Origin: Pseudomonadota bacterium
GTDB lineage: Bacteria > Bdellovibrionota > Bdellovibrionia > Bdellovibrionales > JACTMU01
Assembly: GCA_014584465.1 (NCBI GenBank)
Contig: JACTMU010000080.1
Location: 1 to 64,000 of the forward strand
DNA: 64,000 bases
Reading direction: 5' to 3'
In this document: one piece after another, positions 16,744-25,206 of the stretch
Numbering within the stretch: position 1 is the first letter of the stretch
How the letters are laid out: each line of letters starts with the position of its first letter
Notes under the pieces: model-generated
Told to the model about the DNA's origin: nothing
Database searches by the model: none
What the model saw: only the letters and a program-made list of their open reading frames with translations
Position numbers and translations under genes: made by a program

Positions 16744-18626
16744 TGTCTCAATTGCATTCAAGTGTTCTTATCATTGGTCACCCTGATCCGAGCCTCATCT
16801 CGTTTGGAGCTGACTTTGCCTCTTCGATGGAGGAGGCAACTTCGATGAACCTCCTCGAGAAGAGCTATTCACTGATCGCGTTTGAGATGGACGGCAAAGA
16901 TCATTTGCGCCAGATCCATTTTCTAAGGCAAGTTCAGGAGTCAAGCCCCCGCACACGGTTCATTCTTGTTGTGGGTGATGCACAAAGGGATCTCGTCAGT
17001 GAGCTCAGTTGCCACGGATCTCTTTTTAAGGTTCTCCCATCTTTTTTGAGTCACGAGTTTGAAGAGTCCATTCGCAAGGGACTGGAGCAAGAGGCTCTCT
17101 TTCAACAAAACAGAGAGCTCCTTCACCTCATTGTGGATCGCAATCGCACCCTTGAGGAAAATGCAATCAAGTTGCAAAGGCGCATTGACAAGCGTTCGAC
17201 CTACTTGGCTAAGGCAACGGATCGTCTACTCAGAACCAATCAGCAAATGGAACATCTGCATCAGGCCCTCATGGCCATTCATGAGGCTGGATCCACGTCG
17301 GAAGTTGAAAGCTCCATCTACAAGGTCCTTGGTAGAACCTTTGATCTTGCATGGATTCGTATTCTTAGAGGTGTGCATCCGGAGATGGAAAGTGAAATGA
17401 GGGGTGACCTCAAATCGAAGACGGTCTTCAGTGCCCCTCTTCTGGGTGAGTCCCGAAAGGGTAAAGAGCAGGTTGGACAGATCTATTTTGCCCGCGAAAA
17501 GCCCATGGAATTTACTCAAGAAGAGGATCACTTTTTTCTGCAAATCAGTGAGGCAGTGGCTCTTGCGGTTGATCGAATCGAGAAACTTGCCATGGTGGAA
17601 AGACTTAAACATCAATGGGAGGCGACCTTTGATGCAATTTCAAGACCTGTCAGTTTGGTCTCATCAGATTACATTTTAATCCGTACCAATCGGGCATTTG
17701 CTCAAAGAGTGGGAAGGTCCGCGCGAGAGATTATTGGTAAACATTGTTACAATGTCTTTTTAGGTCGATCGGATCCCTGTGTGGGGTGCCATTTGGGAAA
17801 GAACTTTCAGTTGAATGTGGCTGCAGAGGGCGAGTCGGATTCTTTGGTCTTTGAGGTTCTAAGTCATCGTGTGGATCAGGGTGAGAAGAAGCAAAAGACC
17901 TATGTCCACCTTTATGAGGATGTTACATTGAAAAGAGAGCTTGAGGCGCAGATGATCGATTCTGCCAAGATGGGCGAGCTTGGAGTCATTGGAAGCAGCA
18001 TTGCCCATGAACTCAACAATCCTTTAGGAGGAATGATTGCATTTCTTCACTTGGTGCGTGGAGATGTCTCATCGGACAGCCCACTACTAAAGGAAATTTC
18101 AGAGCTTGAACATGGAGCGCGTCGTTGTAAGGAGATCATTGAAGATCTCTTAGGTTTCAGTCGAGTTTCCACTGGAAAGCAACTTGATATGGTCGAAATT
18201 GGGCACGCCCTTGACCGAGCCGTGAGAATTGTTGAACTGCAAACTCGTGCAAGGGGCATTGTCATCGATGTGGAGCGATTGGAAGATGAAGTGTTTGTTG
18301 CCGCAACTGCAAATCTCCTTTCTCAGCTCTTTTATCACGTTTTAGACTTGATGGTGTCTCTCATTGAGGATCCTCCGGTGCTCCATGTGTCACTTCGTTT
18401 TGAGGAATCCTTGGTGACGGTTGATTTTGTTGTACGGACAGGATCTGAGGATTCGATCTCCATCCACCTCCCTGAAACACTCGTAGAGATGGTTGAATTT
18501 CTTGGAGGGCAGATTGAGTCTCAAGCAAGTCCATTCAAAGAGAATCGTTCATCCATTTGCAAGTCTCAAGTGGGGGTGTCAGTTCGTTTGCCCCTTGCTC
18601 CACGTTGGTCCGAAGAAGGGACTTGA
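16740..18626 (+). CDS. Sensor histidine kinase-like protein with degenerate ATPase domain
   Basis: A 628-residue soluble protein. The N-terminal 120 residues resemble a receiver, but the phospho-acceptor Asp is replaced in SLIAFEMDG. A helical region follows, then a GAF-like part (about 165-280) and a PAS domain (about 285-400) with three cysteines (CYNVF near 335, then DPCVGC near 348-351) that could bind metal or sense redox. The dimerisation H-box is intact (SSIAHELNNPLGG, His near 423). The C-terminal catalytic part has lost the N-box asparagine (FYHVLDLMVSL), and DxGxG and GTGLGL are missing, although the late VEFLGGQIES segment remains. It is probably not an ATP-using kinase. It is coupled to the HAD gene upstream and a small gene downstream. 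Confidence 0.8.
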   Translation: MMSQLHSSVLIIGHPDPSLISFGADFASSMEEATSMNLLEKSYSLIAFEMDGKDHLRQIHFLRQVQESSPRTRFILVVGDAQRDLVSELSCHGSLFKVLPSFLSHEFEESIRKGLEQEALFQQNRELLHLIVDRNRTLEENAIKLQRRIDKRSTYLAKATDRLLRTNQQMEHLHQALMAIHEAGSTSEVESSIYKVLGRTFDLAWIRILRGVHPEMESEMRGDLKSKTVFSAPLLGESRKGKEQVGQIYFAREKPMEFTQEEDHFFLQISEAVALAVDRIEKLAMVERLKHQWEATFDAISRPVSLVSSDYILIRTNRAFAQRVGRSAREIIGKHCYNVFLGRSDPCVGCHLGKNFQLNVAAEGESDSLVFEVLSHRVDQGEKKQKTYVHLYEDVTLKRELEAQMIDSAKMGELGVIGSSIAHELNNPLGGMIAFLHLVRGDVSSDSPLLKEISELEHGARRCKEIIEDLLGFSRVSTGKQLDMVEIGHALDRAVRIVELQTRARGIVIDVERLEDEVFVAATANLLSQLFYHVLDLMVSLIEDPPVLHVSLRFEESLVTVDFVVRTGSEDSISIHLPETLVEMVEFLGGQIESQASPFKENRSSICKSQVGVSVRLPLAPRWSEEGT

Positions 18627-18628
18627 TT

Positions 18629-18850
18629 GTGTTGAAACAACTTCTGGTCTTTTGTCAACAGACCGGACTGTCCGTGTGGCGAGGGAGTGTGAAGTGCTCT
18701 GCTCCCAACCAAGCCAAGCAGTGGGCTTCAAGCGTGATGTGTGTCCAGTTTTTGCAGGATCGACAGGGATTTGACGTTGCCATTTTTGACAGCGACAAAA
18801 AAAGACCCTACGATAAAAGAAGTGTTCTCAGAGCCTTTTCGGATTCATGA
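18629..18850 (+). CDS. Small protein resembling half a receiver domain
   Basis: A 73-residue protein from GTG 18629, with GAAGGGA seven bases upstream; a TTG at 18623 overlapping the kinase stop codon is an alternative. The layout LKQLLVFCQQTG ... VQFLQDRQGFDVAIFDSDKKRP resembles the first half of a receiver (strand 1 to the acceptor-Asp strand), but it ends soon after and lacks the acidic pair and the later Thr/Lys. It sits between the degenerate kinase and the NtrC-type regulator. The product was not recognised with certainty. Confidence 0.5.
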   Translation: MLKQLLVFCQQTGLSVWRGSVKCSAPNQAKQWASSVMCVQFLQDRQGFDVAIFDSDKKRPYDKRSVLRAFSDS

Positions 18851-18883
18851 AGAATTCGAAGTACCACCTAGGAAGGGGCCATC

Positions 18884-20281
18884 GTGCAATACTGTCGCAT
18901 CTTATTGATCGAGGATGATTCAGAACTAAGAAGTGCGCTCTTTCGTGTTTTGGAGCGTCGGGGCTATGAGGTCTTGCTGGCAAGTTCGTGTGGAGAAGCA
19001 CTGAGCATCGTCAAGTCAGAAAGAGCGATCGATCTTGTCCTGGTGGATCTTCGGTTGCCCGATGGTTCAGGAACCGATCTGATAGGACAAATCAAGGCAT
19101 CTCAGTCCGATGCCAGATTCATCGTCATTTCGGGATTTGCCACAATTGACGAAGCTGTTGTCGCAACTCAAAAGGGCGCCTCCCACTTCATCACCAAACC
19201 GATTGACATTGATCAACTCTTAAGTCGTGTTGAGAGCATACTTACTTTAAAGTCTATGAACGAGTCCAAAGTTCCTCGCCATCAAAAATATAAGAAGTTT
19301 GAGTTTGACAACATCATAGGGCAGAGCCCCGCTCTTTTGAAGGTTTTAGATTTGATAGAAAGGGTCGCAGATTCTGACTCGACCGTGCTGATTGTGGGAG
19401 AGAGTGGAACTGGAAAAGAGCTGGTGGCACGAGCCATTCACTACAACTCATTAAGGATGGAAAAGGCCTTTGTTCCAGTGAACTGTTGTGCGATCCCTCG
19501 GGATCTTTTAGAGAGCGAGCTCTTTGGCCACGTAAAAGGCTCATTCACCGGGGCACTTACCAATCGAATGGGTCGTTTTGAGCTCGCTCATGGTGGAACG
19601 CTCTTTCTTGACGAGATTGGAGACATGGAGCCAAATCTTCAGATCAAGCTGCTTCGTGTGTTGCAAGAGAAGAGATTTGAGCCGGTTGGAAGCACTCGAT
19701 CCGTTGAGAGCAACGCAAGGATCATCGCTGCAACCAATGTCGATCTGGAAAAGGCAGTTGCACAGGGAAAATTCAGAGAGGACCTCTTTTATCGACTCAA
19801 TGTCATTCCGATCAAAGTTCCGTCGCTTCGGGAACGGGTCACGGACATTCCTCTTCTTCTTCGGTACTACGTCAACTACTTCAACCAAAGCAAGAATCGA
19901 AAGATCAGTGGATTTTCGGACGAAGCCCTTCGAGCTCTCATCAGCTATCGATGGCCAGGCAACATTCGGGAGCTTGAAAATTTCGTAGAGCGCGTGGCCA
20001 TCATCAAAGGTGAAGGTGAGATTCAGATCACCGATCTGTGTGATCGCATGAGAGGAGGAAACCACGATCTCCCTCAAATGGAATCGGTGGCGGACATCCC
20101 GGAGATGGGTCTTGATTTCAATTCAGCTGTGGATGCCTACGAAAATGCACTTATCTCGAGCGCACTCAAACGCACCGGATGGAATCGCAATCGTGCTGCG
20201 ACTCTTCTCGGACTCAATCGAACCACTCTTGTGGAAAAGATTAAAAAGAAGGGACTCAAACCCCCCGAAGCCGGTGCATAA
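18884..20281 (+). CDS. NtrC-family sigma-54-dependent response regulator
   Basis: A 465-residue regulator with three domains: a receiver (LLIEDDSE; acceptor Asp in LVLVDLRLPDG), a sigma-54 AAA+ domain (Walker A GESGTGKE near 172, GSFTGA variant of GAFTGA, Walker B GGTLFLDEIGD, RPGN-type WPGNIRELEN), and a C-terminal Fis-type HTH (GWNRNRAATLLGLNRTTLVEKIKKKG). GTG start with GGAAGGGG upstream. Serine in GSFTGA is a tolerated variant in some family members, though it can change sigma-54 contact. It is the probable output of the coupled degenerate kinase and small protein. Confidence 0.93.
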   Translation: MQYCRILLIEDDSELRSALFRVLERRGYEVLLASSCGEALSIVKSERAIDLVLVDLRLPDGSGTDLIGQIKASQSDARFIVISGFATIDEAVVATQKGASHFITKPIDIDQLLSRVESILTLKSMNESKVPRHQKYKKFEFDNIIGQSPALLKVLDLIERVADSDSTVLIVGESGTGKELVARAIHYNSLRMEKAFVPVNCCAIPRDLLESELFGHVKGSFTGALTNRMGRFELAHGGTLFLDEIGDMEPNLQIKLLRVLQEKRFEPVGSTRSVESNARIIAATNVDLEKAVAQGKFREDLFYRLNVIPIKVPSLRERVTDIPLLLRYYVNYFNQSKNRKISGFSDEALRALISYRWPGNIRELENFVERVAIIKGEGEIQITDLCDRMRGGNHDLPQMESVADIPEMGLDFNSAVDAYENALISSALKRTGWNRNRAATLLGLNRTTLVEKIKKKGLKPPEAGA

Positions 20282-20422
20282 TATCCAGATCTGGTTTCGG
20301 CTCATTAAATTTCCTATACATTTGGTGGAGTTCGTTGTCGGAGGCATCCTTGCGCGTTAAGATAGAAGAAAATTAAGCAAGTTTCGCATCAAGCATTAAG
20401 CACATTCTGGTGAGGTGATTTT

Positions 20423-20698
20423 ATGTTAAGTCAGGTAAAAATCCGTTATGAAGGGAAAAGTTATGAATTCTCGTGCAGTGACAAGGTAACTATTTTGGAT
20501 GCAGCGATGGATGCGGGGGTGGACTTGCCGTCCTCTTGTCACTCAGGAACCTGCGGAGCATGTCAGGCACGATTGATTTCAGGGAAGGTTACAATGGAGG
20601 ATCAGAGTTTTCTCAATGATGAGGACATCAAATCGGGTCTCATTCTAGCATGCAGTGCTCAATGCGAGAGCGAAGAGGTCATGGTGGAGTTTGAGTAG
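20423..20698 (+). CDS. Plant-type [2Fe-2S] ferredoxin
   Basis: A 91-residue single-domain ferredoxin. Cluster ligands are C39, C44 and C47 (CHSGTCGAC) and C77 (ILACSAQC), the exact plant-type spacing. It carries electrons in the cytoplasm; the partner is not evident here. The start is supported by GGTGAGGTG upstream. The 141-base gap after the NtrC gene shows no terminator, so it may be the last gene of that operon or have its own promoter. Confidence 0.9.
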   Translation: MLSQVKIRYEGKSYEFSCSDKVTILDAAMDAGVDLPSSCHSGTCGACQARLISGKVTMEDQSFLNDEDIKSGLILACSAQCESEEVMVEFE

Positions 20699-20719
20699 AT
20701 CCGGGTTTCAATCTTCGTC

Positions 20720-20732
20720 CTTGACAGTCAAG
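20720..20732 (+). promoter_or_regulatory. Perfect dyad overlapping a TTGACA -35 element
   Basis: CTTGACAGTCAAG is a 13-base palindrome with one central base and contains a consensus -35 TTGACA (20721-20726). A weak -10 AAGACT follows 17 bases later. This may be promoter plus operator for the membrane protein gene at 20757. Confidence 0.3.
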
Positions 20733-20756
20733 GGAACGGTCGAAAGACTTTAAGTC

Positions 20757-21221
20757 ATGGTCTATCTTCGTAAATGGTTGATCCCGACGTTGGTCTGGGG
20801 AATGATCAGTTGGTCTCACTCTCTTCATGCTGAGCCGATGAGGGAGTTCATTCGTGCCTGTACCTATGGCGTTTTAGCCGGCACTCTAGTGGGCGCAGCG
20901 AGCTTGGCTTTCACAAGCAAGCCTGGGGATAACCTTAAGAACATTGCGCGTGGAGCATCCTTAGGGCTTTATGCGGGCATGGCGTTGGGGGCCTATGTGA
21001 TCTACTTCGTTCCGCCGGCAGGACAGATTCCAATGGACATTGAGGGCCCTCTTCCAGGTGATACTCCTATTGAGGATCAAATACCTGAGGAGTATGAAGA
21101 GGGAAGTTCAATCAATACTTTAGATCGCAGTCAAAATATCAGTTGGGTGCTTGAACCACTTTGGAACGAACTGGGTCGAGTGGATGGATTGTCACTGAAC
21201 GTTGCGATTTGGCAATTTTGA
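20757..21221 (+). CDS. Small exported membrane protein of unknown function
   Basis: A 154-residue protein. It has an N-terminal signal or membrane segment (WLIPTLVWGMISWSHSLHA), then two glycine-rich hydrophobic helices (YGVLAGTLVGAASLAF and GASLGLYAGMALGAYVIYFV, about residues 38-82) joined by a short polar loop (TSKPGDNLKNIARG), then an acidic Pro-rich tail. The GxxxG patterns suggest helix packing. The family is not recognised. Its 3' end overlaps the convergent gene (21192-21557) by 30 bases. Confidence 0.6.
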   Translation: MVYLRKWLIPTLVWGMISWSHSLHAEPMREFIRACTYGVLAGTLVGAASLAFTSKPGDNLKNIARGASLGLYAGMALGAYVIYFVPPAGQIPMDIEGPLPGDTPIEDQIPEEYEEGSSINTLDRSQNISWVLEPLWNELGRVDGLSLNVAIWQF

Positions 21222-21557
21222 GAGTCTTTGAAGTTCAAGTCGGCTCTTTTTAATCTTCTCCCTGAGAAACGCTTGCAGGGCAACTCGATTGGGTTGAGTC
21301 GCTTTCTGATCGTGGTCAACTTCAAAGGGCTCTGCAAGATAGAGCTCCTCGAGCTCTCGCTCATAATTTGACAAGAGATCTTGAATCCTCTGTTGCCTTT
21401 GGATTTGTTGCTTGTGATTCGGCCGCTCCTCTTGGGCCTCTGCATGGGATTGGTCTTGAGGTTCAAGGGGGTTGGAAGATGGAGTTCGACTCCCCAACGA
21501 GATCGCCGGTAGCGTCAAAAAAAGAATGACAAAACCAGATGTAATAACGGAGCTCAT
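21192..21557 (-). CDS. Small secreted coiled protein, unknown function
   Basis: A 121-residue protein with a signal peptide (VILFLTLPAISLGS) followed by a very polar Gln/Glu/Arg-rich body (QQIQRQQRIQDLLSNYERELEEL and a C-terminal LREKIKKSRLELQRLSK) that should be helical or coiled-coil. No family recognised. It lies 91 bases downstream of the adenylate cyclase gene on the same strand and could be the last gene of that operon; its 3' end overlaps the convergent membrane protein gene. Confidence 0.5.
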   Translation of the reverse strand: MSSVITSGFVILFLTLPAISLGSRTPSSNPLEPQDQSHAEAQEERPNHKQQIQRQQRIQDLLSNYERELEELYLAEPFEVDHDQKATQPNRVALQAFLREKIKKSRLELQRLSKLPNRNVQ

Positions 21558-21648
21558 TTCAAAAAGTGTATCAACGTTTCAAGGAGGTTCAAGTTGAGCT
21601 GATCAAACGAGCCTTAGTGCCAGGTTCCAAATGCTGGACGCACTCAGA

Positions 21649-23505
21649 CTAGGCGATCTTTGATTTTTCGCTGATCTCAGGAGGAAAATCCGAGTAGGAA
21701 GTTCGGACCTCTAGCTCCTTTCCCGCCTTGATGTAGCCGAGAACTTTGAAGAGCTCAAGAGGCTTTGACTTTCCTTTAACTTCGGCAAAACCAGCAGAGT
21801 GGGTCATAAAACGACTGCCTATGGTTTGTGCAGTTTCTTCACTGATGAGAAGATCAGTCCCAAAGGCCTTGGTGGAGGCCTCGATGCGTGATGTGAGGTT
21901 GACGTTGTCGCCGATCACTGTGTACTCCATTCGTTCGTCAGAACCGACCGTTCCGGCAATCACTTCTCCCGTGTGAAGGGCCATTCCCATTCGAATGGCG
22001 GGCTCACCGCGAGCCATTCGACGCTCATTGAGGTCGGCAAGAGCCGTTCGCATCTCAAGACAGGATTTGGCTGCAAGAAAGGGATCCTCTTGACTGGATT
22101 TTGGGGCTCCCCAAATGGCCATGATGGCATCACCGATGAATTTGTTAACAAAACCTCCGTTTCGGTTGATGATGGCGACCATGACTTCAAAGTATTCATT
22201 GAGCATCTGTACAACCTCTTCGGGTGTACGGCTTTCGCTAAATTTGGTGAAGTCACGGATGTCACTAAAGAAAACGGTCACATTTCTTCGTGTTCCACCC
22301 AGGTTGATCTTGGAACCCCTAAGTAGATCTTCTGCAACTGTGGAGCCATGAAATTTATTGATGAGATTTTTCATCTTGTCACGCTCGCGAAGACCACTTG
22401 TCATATCATCAAAGGCTTCGGCAAGTTCTCCCACTTCATCTCGTGATTTTACAATTGACGTTGCTCGAATCTCAAAATCTCCTTGGGCTACCTTCCGGGT
22501 GATTTCAAAAAGTTTTTCAATGGGCGAGGTCAACGTGATCGAAAAGAGAAAAACAAGAAATATCGATGCTGAAAAGGCAATTCCTGAAATGTAGATCGTC
22601 TGTCTGCGAACATCTTTGGCAGGCTCAAGGATGATCTCCTCCTTCACTTGGGAGATGAGAACTAGGCCGAGAGAGGTCCGCGTGTAGGCACCGACATACT
22701 TCTCTCCATCAAAGGGGTCTAAGTAAGGAGGAACTTGTCCTTGGCGAACCTTGGATTTGAGTGCTTCTTGCACGATTTCTAGATGGGCAAAACTCTGCGC
22801 CTTGGATGTGAAGGAATCATTCGGATGGGCAAGAATTTTTCCATCGGTGGTGATCAGAAACGATGTGCGTTCACTGGCAGAGGAAAAGGATTTTTGAAGA
22901 TGATCCAAGCGAATGTCCGCCATGGCAACATGGGTGATCGCACCATAGGAATCTTTGACAAAGGGGAATGAGATTGTAAACAGAGGAGGAGAGTCCTTTC
23001 CCATCGATGCGTTGCGAATGTCCATCATTCCGGAAAATGGCGAGTTGAGCTGCGAAGGAAAGGATCTTCGCAGAAGATCGATGTAGGATGAGTTTTGATT
23101 GTACTGTCGAAGATACTCTTCGTTGATGAGCGTCTTAAGTAATGTTCGTCGGTGTCCATCATAAGCCCATACAGAGAGTGCGACAAGATCTCGATCTTGG
23201 TGAAAGGTTAAATTGAGAAGATCCCCCTTGTCATCAGTTTGCAAAGAGTTTAGGAGGAGTCGAGCTGCAATTTCGGTTCGATTCAAGTAGTTTTGAAAGA
23301 GTGTTTCGATCTCCACCGCTTTGGCAAGTGATTGATCAAGATTGGTGGACTCCTCTCTTTTTCGGGATGCATTTTCAAAATATTGAGAGGTTGAAAATGC
23401 AAGTAGGACCGCAACGGTGGCAAGAAGACAGAGAGTCATCGCAATCAGCTTGACTGCTATGGGAAAACGTCCTTTTTTTCTCTTCAATTTCTTAGAACGT
23501 TTCAT
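21649..23505 (-). CDS. Membrane adenylate cyclase with periplasmic Cache-type sensor and HAMP domain
   Basis: A 618-residue class III cyclase making cAMP from ATP. Order: transmembrane helix (about 20-40), a large periplasmic sensor of Cache type (about 45-290), a second transmembrane helix (YISGIAFSASIFLVFLFSITL), HAMP (about 330-385), then the catalytic domain from about 409. All key residues are visible: metal Asp in FFSDIRDFTKF (D415) and in NKFIGDAIMAIWG (D459), adenine-selecting Lys in that NKFIGD, and the transition-state Asn/Arg in GDNVNLTSRIE. I chose the ATG at 23505, which overlaps the upstream stop as TGATG; an in-frame ATG lies 12 bases earlier. It is co-translated with the barrel protein gene. 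Confidence 0.9.
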   Translation of the reverse strand: MKRSKKLKRKKGRFPIAVKLIAMTLCLLATVAVLLAFSTSQYFENASRKREESTNLDQSLAKAVEIETLFQNYLNRTEIAARLLLNSLQTDDKGDLLNLTFHQDRDLVALSVWAYDGHRRTLLKTLINEEYLRQYNQNSSYIDLLRRSFPSQLNSPFSGMMDIRNASMGKDSPPLFTISFPFVKDSYGAITHVAMADIRLDHLQKSFSSASERTSFLITTDGKILAHPNDSFTSKAQSFAHLEIVQEALKSKVRQGQVPPYLDPFDGEKYVGAYTRTSLGLVLISQVKEEIILEPAKDVRRQTIYISGIAFSASIFLVFLFSITLTSPIEKLFEITRKVAQGDFEIRATSIVKSRDEVGELAEAFDDMTSGLRERDKMKNLINKFHGSTVAEDLLRGSKINLGGTRRNVTVFFSDIRDFTKFSESRTPEEVVQMLNEYFEVMVAIINRNGGFVNKFIGDAIMAIWGAPKSSQEDPFLAAKSCLEMRTALADLNERRMARGEPAIRMGMALHTGEVIAGTVGSDERMEYTVIGDNVNLTSRIEASTKAFGTDLLISEETAQTIGSRFMTHSAGFAEVKGKSKPLELFKVLGYIKAGKELEVRTSYSDFPPEISEKSKIA

Positions 23506-25202
23506 CAGAACCCCCATTCCAAGCGAAGATTGATGTAGTGGCCATCGATCTTGACGCGATTTTGGCTCTCAGACGCTATGGCCTTCGAGGATGAAGCTTC
23601 CCCCTGTGTTGTGGAATAGTAAGCTGCCTGATCGAGTCGATAGGCATATCCAAGGAGTCCGTTGACGGTTGGCCCCAGTTTCATGGTCCCCATCACCCCC
23701 AATTGATAACTGTTGGAAGGAAGAAGGTCTTTGTTGTTTGGGGTGGAGACCTTTGTGGTGGTTTGATAGATGCGACCATTGAGTTGCATTCCCAGACGTT
23801 GAGTGAAGGGCCACCAATATTCAATACCAAAATGGACTCCAGCCGAAGAGATGCGAGCAAGGGGCGCCTCGCCTCCTTCAATCCCTTGTACTTCAGGAAG
23901 TTCTTTCAAGTAGGGTCCACCGCTGATACGAAGTTGATTGGCATAACCTAGGAATTTTTTCCAAATGAGATGAAGTTCGGATGCAAAGAAGGTCACCGAT
24001 GTATTGTTGTAGAGGAATCCGCTCAGATCCACAAGTCCATAGTAGCCCCATGACCCACGGTAGGGAAAATGGGCAAGGCCCAAACGACCAGTGCCTCCAA
24101 GTGATCCAAATGAGGCTGTACTGCCGGTTTCAGGGTACTCGCCTCTGTAGTTCATTTGTGTCAGTAGATAGGTTGCAAAGAAGTAATAGGTCGTTTGGAG
24201 GTCGATGACGGATTTGAGCACCGCCTGCTGCTCGGCTGCGGGACTTCGATCCGCGTGGGCAGTGAACGCTATTTGCCTCCAAGGAGAGCTCTTTCTTAGG
24301 GGAGCCACTGCTTTGATCTTGAGACGATAGGAACCCTCGGGATAGGATTTATCAAAGAAGATGGAGGTCTTTTTGAGCCCACGCTTTCGTTCGAGAGTTT
24401 TCCAACGTTTGCCGTTGATGTTGTTATTGAGGAGTACTTGAAGAGTGTAACTGTAGCTTTGGGCACTAGGGACTTCGTTCCAAGAAATTTTGCGCACAAA
24501 TCCATTTTCGATGGGAGTAAGCTGAGGGGAGGCAAGGGGGCCTCCGAAGATGACGAATTGTCTTGCGGTTTGTGTTTTTTCCCCAGCTTCATCATTGGAC
24601 ATGATGGATTGAACCTTCCAAGTATATCTTCGTCCCACTGGGAGAGGAACTTCGATTGAGGTGTTTTGGGTTAACTCACGATGGATCTCCTTACCGTTTT
24701 CATCATCGACTTGAATCTCATACTGTGCAGCTCCAATTGAGGATTTCCATTGAAAGATGGTAGAGTGAGTCTCACTTTCAGTTGACCGCAAGATCTCATG
24801 CTCCTCGGGTCGAACGAGCTCCGGCGGAAGGGACTTGATCACAAACGAAGTCAAAGCACCCCATGGACCGGGAACACTTCGGGAGTCAAAGGAACGAAGT
24901 CTCATTCGATACTCTCCAAAAGTAAGCTCGCTCACCCAAGAGGGATCTTTCGTTTTGGCTGAGATGGGCGGGATTTCATCGGAGTCTTCTGGTGAGTTTG
25001 GATCAACGGGGCGAATCTCAACTTCGTAGAGAGTGGCACCCTCAATGGGCTCCCAACCTAAGGTGACGGTTCGCTTTAGACGCGCCTCGGGTGGAGATGG
25101 TTGCGCCTGGGTCACGCTGCCAAAGAGATTTAAGATGACAAGCCCTAATACCCACTGAAACGATTGAAGAGCAAGGTTTGGTGAGAGGCTTTGTCGTTTC
25201 AT
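23505..25202 (-). CDS. Fn3-repeat protein with C-terminal outer-membrane beta-barrel
   Basis: A 565-residue exported protein. The start at ATG 25202 gives a signal peptide (FQWVLGLVILNLFGSVTQAQ); the frame runs further upstream but there it overlaps the previous gene. The N-terminal part holds about three fibronectin-III-like units marked by LGWEPIEGATLYEVEI, FQWKSSIGAAQYEIQVD and ISWNEVPSAQSYSYTLQV. The C-terminal 230 residues alternate aromatic and small residues in amphipathic strands (YYFFATYLLTQMNY; GYYGLVDLSGFLYNN; YWWPFTQRLGMQLNGRIY) and end in Phe (LRLEWGF), the outer-membrane barrel signature. It begins four bases after the FecR gene stop and overlaps the cyclase start. Confidence 0.8.
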   Translation of the reverse strand: MKRQSLSPNLALQSFQWVLGLVILNLFGSVTQAQPSPPEARLKRTVTLGWEPIEGATLYEVEIRPVDPNSPEDSDEIPPISAKTKDPSWVSELTFGEYRMRLRSFDSRSVPGPWGALTSFVIKSLPPELVRPEEHEILRSTESETHSTIFQWKSSIGAAQYEIQVDDENGKEIHRELTQNTSIEVPLPVGRRYTWKVQSIMSNDEAGEKTQTARQFVIFGGPLASPQLTPIENGFVRKISWNEVPSAQSYSYTLQVLLNNNINGKRWKTLERKRGLKKTSIFFDKSYPEGSYRLKIKAVAPLRKSSPWRQIAFTAHADRSPAAEQQAVLKSVIDLQTTYYFFATYLLTQMNYRGEYPETGSTASFGSLGGTGRLGLAHFPYRGSWGYYGLVDLSGFLYNNTSVTFFASELHLIWKKFLGYANQLRISGGPYLKELPEVQGIEGGEAPLARISSAGVHFGIEYWWPFTQRLGMQLNGRIYQTTTKVSTPNNKDLLPSNSYQLGVMGTMKLGPTVNGLLGYAYRLDQAAYYSTTQGEASSSKAIASESQNRVKIDGHYINLRLEWGF

Positions 25203-25206
25203 AAGG

